Shown here: positions 24,099 through 30,198 of the stretch, one piece after another
Numbering within the stretch: the stretch's first letter is position 1
Layout of the letters: each line of letters starts with the position of its first letter
Source of the DNA: Devosia sp.
GTDB lineage: Bacteria > Pseudomonadota > Alphaproteobacteria > Rhizobiales > Devosiaceae
Assembly: GCA_028290225.1 (NCBI GenBank)
Contig: JAQGKH010000122.1
Span: forward strand, 1 to 30,198
Direction of reading: 5' to 3'
DNA: 30,198 nucleotides
Program-made: the position numbers and the translations under genes
Notes under the pieces: generated by a model
Told to the model about the DNA's origin: nothing
The model's input: only the letters and a program-made list of their open reading frames with translations
Database searches by the model: none

Positions 24099-27000
24099 GT
24101 GCAGAGCGCGACGGGGAAAAGCTGGGACAGGTTGCTGGGGGCGCTGTGGCTCGCCGGGATGCTTGTTGCCACGCCCGTGGCGGCGCAGGAGCAGGGTCAG
24201 CTGTTTGCGTCGGCCGACAAGGGCTTTGCCCGGCTGATGCTGAGCTTTCCGGGCCGCGAGGATCTGCCCCCCTATACGCTGCGGGTTGAAAACGGCGTGT
24301 TGTCGGTGGAATTCGGGGAGCCGGTGGCCCTGGTGCTGCCCGATGTGGGCACGACGCTGCCCGATTACCTCTCCATTGCGCGCCTTGATTCCAACGGGCG
24401 AGGCCTGCGGATCGGGCTGCGCTCAAGCTTCAACTTCAACCGCACCGAAGCGGGGGAGAAGCTGTTTATCGACCTGTTGCCGGCGGACTGGCGGGGCATG
24501 CCGCCGCCGTTGCCGCAGGAGGTGATCGACGAGCTGGCGGAGCGCGCCCGGCAGGAAGCGGTTGAGGCCGAGCAGAATCGCAAGGCGGAACAGGCGGCGG
24601 CACTTGGAGCCGAGGCCAGCGTCCGCATCGGCCGGAACCCCACGTTTTTGCGACTGCAGTTCGATTGGAACGTGCCCACAACGGGCCAATATCTGGTTGA
24701 AGGCGAGCAGGGGCTGATTGCCTTTGAATGGCCGGTGGCGGTGGACCTGCGCGACTTGCTGACCGACCTGCCGCCCGAGATCGTCAGGGCGGAAAATGTG
24801 GTGACGGCCGATGGCTCATCGGTGCGGCTGGTGCTGGCACAGGGCGTGACGCCGCGCTTTTACCAGAACTCGGACCGGCAATATGTGCTGGACGTGGATC
24901 TGACGGGGCAGGCACTGCCTAGCTTCGACCTGGACGCAGCAGCGGCGGAGCAGGCCCCCGGCCAAGCGCACGGCAAGGGCGCGGATGGGGGTGAAAACCG
25001 GCTTCCGGCCAATGCCACGCAGGTCGTGACGCCGTTTGCCAGCGTGCTCGGCTCCACCGTGCGGGTGGTGTTTCCGTTTGAGCAGGATACCCCGGCGGCC
25101 GTGTTCCGGCGCGGCGATACGGTGTGGCTGATGTTCGACACGGTGGCAGGCATTGCGGTGCCGGAGCACGCGCCCGAGCTCGACACCGTGGCCAAGCAGT
25201 TCAGCGTCATCACCGGTGGCGACACGCAGGTGGTGCAGATCGATCTGGCGCAGGACCGCCTGGCGACGCTGGGTTCGGAAGGCATGGCCTGGGTGCTGTC
25301 GCTGGGCGATATCGTTCTGACGCCCACCGAGCCCATGCAGCTATCGCGCCGGCGCGATCATGAAGGCGTGTTCGAGATGGTCGCCGATGTGGAGCGGCCT
25401 GCCCGGGTGCACGAGTTCCGCGACCCCCTGGTGGGCGACGCGCTCAAGGTGGTGACGGCTTATCCACCGGCACGCGGGGTGACGCGGCTGCTCGATTACG
25501 TGGAGTTCTCGGCGCTGCGCAGCGTGCACGGTCTGGTGGTCAAGCCCGAGGCGGCGGATCTGGATGTCAGCATCGAGGGTGATCAAGCGGTGATCTCGGT
25601 GCCCGACGGGTTGAGCGTTTCGAGCTATGACGGGCCGCGCGCACTCCTGGGGAGCGCCGACGGCGAGAGAAGCGGGCTGGTGGATCTTGTGGGGCTCGAG
25701 GAGCGCGGAGCGGATCAGTTCGCCGAGCGCCGACAGGCCTTGATGCGCGCCGCAGCGGAAGCCGAATCCAACCGGCGCGACGCAGCCCGGCTGGAACTGG
25801 CCCAGTTTTATGTGGCCAACCGGTTTGCCCATGAAGCGCTGGGCGTGCTGCATACCCTGCAAAGCGAGCTCCAATCGGAAGACCTGACGCACAAGCTGCG
25901 GATGACAGAGGCCATCGCCGCGACGGTGGCAACGCGGCCCCTGGATGCGCTGCAGGTGCTCAATGCGCCCCGGTTCAACGCCGATGTGGACGCCTTGTTC
26001 TGGCGCACCATCGCGCGGGCCGATCACGCCGACTACCAGGGCGCCCGCCAGGATGCCCTCGAGGCGCAGGGGGTGATGGACAGCTACCCGCAATGGGCCC
26101 GTAACAGGTTCCTGCTGGCAGGAATCCGCGCCGGCATCGAGGCGGGGGATCGGACACTGGCAGACCAGCTGCTGGACAAGGTCGCCTTTGCCGAGCTCAG
26201 TCCGGGGGAGGCCAGCGAATACAACCTGCTCGAGGCGCGGCTGGCCGAAGCCGAGGGGCAGGTGGATGAAGCGCTCGACGGCTATGGGCAGGTGATCGCC
26301 GCCGATATCCGGCCGACGCGGGCCGAAGCGGTTTACCGCACCCTGCTGTTGCTGGACGGCAAGGGCACGCTCCAGCTGGACAAGGCGACCAAAACGTTGG
26401 CCGCCGAAACGCTGATGTGGCGCGGCAACGCGCTGGAAGCGGACATGCAAAAGCTGCTGGCCGATCTTTATTTCCGCGAAGGCGAGTATCGCTCGGGCCT
26501 TGAAACGGTCAAGCAGGCGGTGGCCCATCATGGCGAGAGCCGGTCGATCAATGCCTTGCGTGACCGGGCGCAGCAAGTGTTCGAGGCCTTGTTCCTGGAC
26601 GGGCAGGCGGACGAGCTGGGGCCGGTGGACGCGCTGGGGCTGTATTATGATTTCCGCGAGCTGACGCCCTCGGGCGTGCGGGGCGACGAGATGATCCGCA
26701 AGCTGGCGCGGCGGCTGGTGGGCGTGGACTTGCTGACGCAGGCGGCGGACCTGCTCAACTACCAGCTCGAAAAGCGGCTGAACGGGGTGGCCAGAACCCA
26801 GGTGGCGGCTGATCTCGCGGTGATCTACCTGGCCGACCGCAAGCCGCAGGAGGCCCTGCGGGTGCTGAACGCCACCCGCTTGCCCGATCTGCCGGCGAGC
26901 CTGGTGCGACAGCGGCGGCTGCTGGAAGCGCGCGCCATGATCGATGGCGGGCGCAATGAGCTGGCGCTGGAGTTGCTGAGCGACATGGACGGGCGCGAAG

Positions 27001-27419
27001 CGGCCTTGTTGCGCGTGGATGCGCAATGGCGCGCCAAGCGCTATGAGCAGGCCAGCCGCTTGCTGGAAGAGATGTATGGCGAGGCCGGTGTCAGCGAACC
27101 GCTGAGCCAGCCTGCGCGCATGAACCTGGTCAAGGCCGGGGTCGGCTATGTGCTGGCCGGGGACAATGCCGGGTTGTCGCGATTGCGCGAAAAGTTCGGC
27201 GAGCGCCTGTCCAAAACGCCGGAATGGCCGATGTTCGATTATGTGACCGGCCCGATCACGGCATCGAGCCTCGAGTTCAAGGCCGTCGCCAACCAGGTGG
27301 CGGCGCTGGATGGGTTGAACGCGTTCCTGGCGTCCTATCGTGAGTTTTATGGCCAGGACGGCGCCTTGACACCCGCCGAAGCCAGCAAGGCCGATGGGGA
27401 CCTTGCCGCCGCGCAGTGA
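24099..27419 (+). CDS. Large exported TPR protein with three beta-modules
   Basis: I cannot give this 1106-residue protein a name. The GTG at 24099 is chosen because AGGCGG precedes it and a signal peptide follows at once (LLGALWLAGMLVATPVAAQ). The frame extends to 24012, which would add 29 residues over the promoter region. The N-terminal third holds three related beta-rich modules at about residues 43-130, 182-270 and 320-405, each beginning with a RLxFxF-like strand and ending in a hydrophobic-Asp strand; they look AMIN-like. A charged helix (DELAERARQEAVEAEQNRK) joins the first two. From about residue 545 the rest is helical repeats of TPR type. It should be periplasmic or envelope-bound. 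It follows the fliLM-motE operon and ends three bases from convergent fliP. Confidence 0.7.
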   Translation: MQSATGKSWDRLLGALWLAGMLVATPVAAQEQGQLFASADKGFARLMLSFPGREDLPPYTLRVENGVLSVEFGEPVALVLPDVGTTLPDYLSIARLDSNGRGLRIGLRSSFNFNRTEAGEKLFIDLLPADWRGMPPPLPQEVIDELAERARQEAVEAEQNRKAEQAAALGAEASVRIGRNPTFLRLQFDWNVPTTGQYLVEGEQGLIAFEWPVAVDLRDLLTDLPPEIVRAENVVTADGSSVRLVLAQGVTPRFYQNSDRQYVLDVDLTGQALPSFDLDAAAAEQAPGQAHGKGADGGENRLPANATQVVTPFASVLGSTVRVVFPFEQDTPAAVFRRGDTVWLMFDTVAGIAVPEHAPELDTVAKQFSVITGGDTQVVQIDLAQDRLATLGSEGMAWVLSLGDIVLTPTEPMQLSRRRDHEGVFEMVADVERPARVHEFRDPLVGDALKVVTAYPPARGVTRLLDYVEFSALRSVHGLVVKPEAADLDVSIEGDQAVISVPDGLSVSSYDGPRALLGSADGERSGLVDLVGLEERGADQFAERRQALMRAAAEAESNRRDAARLELAQFYVANRFAHEALGVLHTLQSELQSEDLTHKLRMTEAIAATVATRPLDALQVLNAPRFNADVDALFWRTIARADHADYQGARQDALEAQGVMDSYPQWARNRFLLAGIRAGIEAGDRTLADQLLDKVAFAELSPGEASEYNLLEARLAEAEGQVDEALDGYGQVIAADIRPTRAEAVYRTLLLLDGKGTLQLDKATKTLAAETLMWRGNALEADMQKLLADLYFREGEYRSGLETVKQAVAHHGESRSINALRDRAQQVFEALFLDGQADELGPVDALGLYYDFRELTPSGVRGDEMIRKLARRLVGVDLLTQAADLLNYQLEKRLNGVARTQVAADLAVIYLADRKPQEALRVLNATRLPDLPASLVRQRRLLEARAMIDGGRNELALELLSDMDGREAALLRVDAQWRAKRYEQASRLLEEMYGEAGVSEPLSQPARMNLVKAGVGYVLAGDNAGLSRLREKFGERLSKTPEWPMFDYVTGPITASSLEFKAVANQVAALDGLNAFLASYREFYGQDGALTPAEASKADGDLAAAQ

Positions 27420-27422
27420 CGG

Positions 27423-28214
27423 TCAACCGCTGACGAAGCTGCGCACCAGCGAGCCAGCCACCAGATACCAGCCATCCACCAGCACGAAAAAGATCAGCTT
27501 GAACGGCAGCGAGATCACGACCGGGGGCAGCATCATCATGCCCATGGACATCAGCACCGAAGCGACCACCATGTCGATGATCACGAAGGGCAGGAACAGG
27601 AGAAAGCCGATTTCGAACGCGCGGCGCAGTTCGGAGATCATGAAGGCGGGGATCAGCAGCTGGAGCGAGATTTGCTCGGGCTCGGCCGGTGGCTCGGCGT
27701 CCGTCAGGTCGTAGAATAGCTCCAGGTCACGATCGCGCACATTGGCACGCATGAATTCGTGAATGGGCGCGCTGCCCAACTGGAAAGCCTCGGCCGCTTC
27801 AATCTCGCCGGCAATCAGCGGGGCGACGCCGACGTCATAGGTTTGTTGCAGCGTCGGCGACATCACGAAGATGGTGAGAAACAAGGCAAGGGACACCATC
27901 ACCGAATTGGGCGGCGCCGTTTGCAAGCCGATGGCGGTGCGCAGCAGCGAGAGCACCACGACAATGCGGGTGAAGCTGGTGACCATGACGAGAATGGATG
28001 GCGCCAGCGCCAGGACGGTGACGAGGCCGATCAGCTGGACCGCGCGCTCGGTCAGAGTGGCATCGTCGCCGAAATCGATGGACACGTCCTGCCCGAAAGC
28101 GAGAGCGGGCGTCAGCAGCACAAGGACGCTGACCAGCGCCAGCAACTTGGCCGGACGGAAGCCGCGCCGTTGCGCGCGTGGGTTATCGATCGCCTTTAGT
28201 TGTGCCGCCGACAC
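27423..28214 (-). CDS. fliP: Flagellar export gate protein FliP
   Basis: FliP is a core subunit of the type III export gate. The product has a cleavable signal (LLALVSVLVLLTPALAFG), then the conserved segments LAPSILVMVTSFTRIVVVLSLLRTAIGLQTAPPNSVMVSLALFLTIFVM and FEIGFLLFLPFVIIDMVVASVLMSMGMMMLPPVVISLPFKLIFFVLVDGW, which include the four membrane helices. The start is uncertain: a GTG at 28214 gives 263 residues and overlaps fliO by 32 bases, and the frame reaching 28379 is too long. The stop is three bases from that of the TPR gene. Confidence 0.93.
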   Translation of the reverse strand: MSAAQLKAIDNPRAQRRGFRPAKLLALVSVLVLLTPALAFGQDVSIDFGDDATLTERAVQLIGLVTVLALAPSILVMVTSFTRIVVVLSLLRTAIGLQTAPPNSVMVSLALFLTIFVMSPTLQQTYDVGVAPLIAGEIEAAEAFQLGSAPIHEFMRANVRDRDLELFYDLTDAEPPAEPEQISLQLLIPAFMISELRRAFEIGFLLFLPFVIIDMVVASVLMSMGMMMLPPVVISLPFKLIFFVLVDGWYLVAGSLVRSFVSG

Positions 28215-28893
28215 TCTCCACGCTTTCCCTGCTGCCCGGTCCAGCGCCTTGTTTAGCTGAGTCGAGCGGGCTCGCGGTTGAATTGTCAGGGTTGTGCGGG
28301 GTCTCGGTTTCCGCCTTGCTGCCGGGCCGGAGCAGCCCGGTATGGCGCAGCGACACCGGCTTGGGCTGGGGCGCGGCACGGCCGAAATCGCGCAGGCGCT
28401 CGATGGCGGTTGGTGTGGAAGCCTGGGCGGTCGCGGGGGCAGGCGCGGCTACAGGGTGCACTGGCGGGGCGGGATGGGGTGGAGAGTGTGCTGGCGTGGC
28501 AGCATGAGCATGGGTCGGCTCGACCGGGGCCGCTGCGGCCGGACGGGCCCGGCGGGCCGCGACCATTGGGACGGGGCGACGGGTCGGGGCGGGAACGTCC
28601 TCGATGCGGATCGCCTGCTCGACCAGCACGTCCTGCGCCCCACCGGTGAGCACCAGGTGTTCGACGTTGTCGCGCCGGATCAGCAGCAATTGGCGGCGGC
28701 CATCGAGCTGCAGCGTTTCAACCACGGCAAGGCGCGGTCCGCGGCCGGCGCGCCCGGATTTACCTGCGGCTGCAAAGACCCATTTCAGGAGCCATACGCC
28801 AAGCACGATCAAAACCAGCACGACCCCAAGAGCAAACAGGGCGGTCAGAATCTGTCCACTGGAATCGCCCAGAACGCCGCTGATTAAACCCAT
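28183..28893 (-). CDS. fliO: Flagellar export protein FliO
   Basis: FliO assists assembly of the FliP ring. The 236-residue product has a single N-terminal membrane helix (ILTALFALGVVLVLIVLGVWLLKWVF), a FliO-type cytoplasmic domain (RLAVVETLQLDGRRQLLLIRRDNVEHLVLTGG), and a long Pro/His/Ala-rich tail (about residues 115-236) that is probably disordered and absent from short FliO proteins. GGAGG lies seven bases before the ATG at 28893. It is followed by fliP with an overlap and is divergent from flgB. Confidence 0.9.
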   Translation of the reverse strand: MGLISGVLGDSSGQILTALFALGVVLVLIVLGVWLLKWVFAAAGKSGRAGRGPRLAVVETLQLDGRRQLLLIRRDNVEHLVLTGGAQDVLVEQAIRIEDVPAPTRRPVPMVAARRARPAAAAPVEPTHAHAATPAHSPPHPAPPVHPVAAPAPATAQASTPTAIERLRDFGRAAPQPKPVSLRHTGLLRPGSKAETETPHNPDNSTASPLDSAKQGAGPGSRESVESVGGTTKGDR

Positions 28894-28999
28894 GATCGAT
28901 CCTCCAACGCAGCCGCCGCGCCGCCCACGGTAATTGTTGCCGAGCAGGCACCGCAATACCGCCGATTGCGAGGCCGAACGAGCAATGACGGCAATCAGA

Positions 29000-29018
29000 T
29001 TAACGCGACGTTAACCAT
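29000..29018 (+). promoter_or_regulatory. CtrA box upstream of flgB
   Basis: TTAA-CGCGACG-TTAACCAT is an exact TTAA-N7-TTAA with the extended TTAACCAT half-site. It is 50 bases before the flgB ATG. Because TTAA is self-complementary, it could also serve the divergent fliO promoter. Confidence 0.75.
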
Positions 29019-29023
29019 GCACC

Positions 29024-29038
29024 CGGCAAGAATTGCCC
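29024..29038. promoter_or_regulatory. ftr-like palindrome at the flgB promoter
   Basis: CGGCA-AGAAT-TGCCC matches the palindrome with one end base changed, and its core CCCGGCAAGAATTGC is shared with the site at 13349. It starts five bases after the CtrA box and would cover the -10 region, suiting a repressor role as at Caulobacter fliF. Confidence 0.62.
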
Positions 29039-29068
29039 ATCGCGTCCCACCACAAGGGTTTGCTGGCC

Positions 29069-29476
29069 ATGGGCCTAATGGATCTGCCGGTTTTCACCGC
29101 CTTGACCGACAAGATGCGCTGGCATCAGGCGCGTCAAGGCCTGCTGGCCGAGAACGTTGCCAATGCGGAAACGCCGGGTTATCGCGGCCGGGACCTGGCG
29201 CAGTTCGAATTTGGCGCGCAGGGGCGGGCAGCATCGTCCGCCAGCATTGCCACCTTGGCGACGCAGCCGATGCATTTCAGCGTGTCGAGCAGCGGCGGCG
29301 AGGGGTTCGGCGCCCAGCGCATGGCCAGTTTCGAGATCACGCCGGAAGGCAATGGCGTGACGCTGGAAGACGAGATGATGAAGGTATCCACCAACCTCAT
29401 GGACTACCAGGCCGCGACCTCGGTCTACCAGAAGAGCATCAAGATCATCCGCACTGCGCTGGGCAAGTCGGCTTAG
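29069..29476 (+). CDS. flgB: Proximal rod protein FlgB
   Basis: FlgB is a proximal rod subunit. The ATG at 29069 gives 135 residues, the usual length. The N-terminus contains LTDKMRWHQARQGLLAENVANAETPGYRGRDLAQFEF, and the C-terminus contains EDEMMKVSTNLMDYQAATSVYQKSIKIIRTALG, both diagnostic. A second ATG at 29078 is possible; the frame from 29033 would start in the palindrome. It opens flgB-flgC-fliE. Confidence 0.95.
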   Translation: MGLMDLPVFTALTDKMRWHQARQGLLAENVANAETPGYRGRDLAQFEFGAQGRAASSASIATLATQPMHFSVSSSGGEGFGAQRMASFEITPEGNGVTLEDEMMKVSTNLMDYQAATSVYQKSIKIIRTALGKSA

Positions 29477-29489
29477 GAGTTTGCCGTTC

Positions 29490-29900
29490 ATGGATTTCAA
29501 CGCGTCGCTGCGCATCGCCGCAACCGGCCTGCATGCCCAGACCGCCCGGATGCGGGTGATCGCCGAGAACCTCGCCAATGTCGATTCGGCTGGCAAGGCG
29601 CCGGGCGAGGAGCCGTATCGGCGCCGGGTACCCACCTTTGAAGCCAGCCTCGATGCGCAGACCGGGGCGCGGATCGTGGAGGTGGGCAAGCTCGCCTATG
29701 ACATGAGCGAATTCACCAGCCGCTACGAACCGGGCCATCCCGCCGCCGACCCCAGCGGGTATGTGCAATATCCCAATGTGGACCCGCTGATCGAAAGCAT
29801 GGATATGCGCGAAGCCCAGCGCACCTATGAAGCCAATCTCAACGTCGTTTCCGTGACGCGCCAGATGCTTGGGCGCACGCTCGACATCCTGCGCGGCTAA
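29490..29900 (+). CDS. flgC: Proximal rod protein FlgC
   Basis: FlgC is a proximal rod subunit of 136 residues. The start MDFNASLRIAATGLHAQTARMRVIAENLANVDS, the segment GYVQYPNVDPLIESMDMREAQRTYEANLNVV and the end RQMLGRTLDILRG are all typical. The ATG at 29490 has AGGAG about ten bases upstream. It starts 13 bases after the flgB stop. Confidence 0.96.
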   Translation: MDFNASLRIAATGLHAQTARMRVIAENLANVDSAGKAPGEEPYRRRVPTFEASLDAQTGARIVEVGKLAYDMSEFTSRYEPGHPAADPSGYVQYPNVDPLIESMDMREAQRTYEANLNVVSVTRQMLGRTLDILRG

Positions 29901-29926
29901 CCGGTTTTTCCAGCAGGAAGTTTTTC

Positions 29927-30198
29927 ATGGCCATTCCATTCAACGCCGCCACCGCCGCTTACGGCAATGCTTCGCGCCTGATCAACCAGGCCGCCAAGCC
30001 CGGAACGGACCTGCTGGCCAAGGGCAGCGGCGGACCCGATTTCGCGCAGCTGCTGGCGCAAAGCGTGCAGGGCGTGGTGGATGCCGGCAAGACCTCGGAC
30101 CAGATGGCCATCGACATGGTCAACGGCAAAGCCAATCCGGTGGACATGGTGACAGCCATTTCGCAGACCGAAATTGCCATCGAAAGCATGGTGGCGGT
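29927..30198 (+). CDS. fliE: MS-ring/rod junction protein FliE (partial)
   Basis: The frame begins MAIPFNAATAAYGNAS after an AGGAAG ribosome site and runs off the window after 90 codons. The segments FAQLLAQSVQGVVDAGKTSDQM and NGKANPVDMVTAISQTEIAIESMV identify FliE, which links the MS ring to the rod. It follows flgC by 26 bases. Only the last few residues of a normal-length FliE are missing. Confidence 0.93.
   Translation, partial: MAIPFNAATAAYGNASRLINQAAKPGTDLLAKGSGGPDFAQLLAQSVQGVVDAGKTSDQMAIDMVNGKANPVDMVTAISQTEIAIESMVA

Noticed and set aside
25341..27026. 561-residue minus-strand frame opposite the TPR gene
   Set aside because: No domain, signal or conserved pattern; a mirror of the codon bias in the real gene.

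Overview
The window is a GC-rich segment of an alphaproteobacterial chromosome dominated by flagellar genes. FlaF, FlbT, FliX, a DUF6468 protein, a MotE-like protein, a degenerate-cysteine DksA and the alpha-type MetA together point to Hyphomicrobiales, perhaps Devosia or a relative. Genus is inferred from gene content only. No tRNA, rRNA, CRISPR array, insertion sequence or prophage was seen.

Layout. 1-3469 (minus): start of a YcjF/DUF697-like gene, ycjX, metA and an uncharacterised P-loop ATPase. 3712-8589 (plus): hook operon flgE-flgK-flgL, closed by a strong terminator. 8656-11101 (minus): flaF, flbT and a 525-residue flagellin. 11306-13211 (minus): flgI, a rod-binding flgJ/cheL and flgN. 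13440-13856 (plus): fliX. 14010-17102: non-flagellar dksA, an M32 carboxypeptidase and a VOC protein, with a 577-base repeat-bearing intergenic stretch. 17319-20577 (minus): flgF-flgG-flgA-flgH. 20858-27419 (plus): fliL-fliM-DUF6468-motE, then a 1106-residue exported TPR protein. 27423-28893 (minus): fliO-fliP. 29069-end (plus): flgB-flgC-fliE, with fliE cut by the window end.

The most interesting content lies between the genes. A palindrome CGGCA-N5-TGCCG recurs in four flagellar promoter regions (3551, 13349 and 13392, 20731 and 20745, 29024) and resembles the Caulobacter ftr element bound by FlbD. Three sigma-54-type promoters (GG-N10-GC) precede flgE, flgI and flgF, each with a palindrome 75-86 bases upstream. 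CtrA-type boxes (TTAA-N7-TTAA, exact or with one mismatch) precede fliX, fliL, flgB, the TPR gene and the flagellin. The fliX/flgI and fliL/flgF regions are divergent, with the palindromes between a CtrA-type promoter on one side and a sigma-54 promoter on the other. With fliX present, this suggests a CtrA -> FliX/FlbD -> sigma-54 hierarchy like that of Caulobacter: class II genes (fliLM, flgBC-fliE, fliX) first, then rod, ring and hook genes (flgFGAH, flgI-flgJ-flgN, flgEKL). FlbD, CtrA and RpoN lie outside the window, so the regulators are inferred from site sequences.
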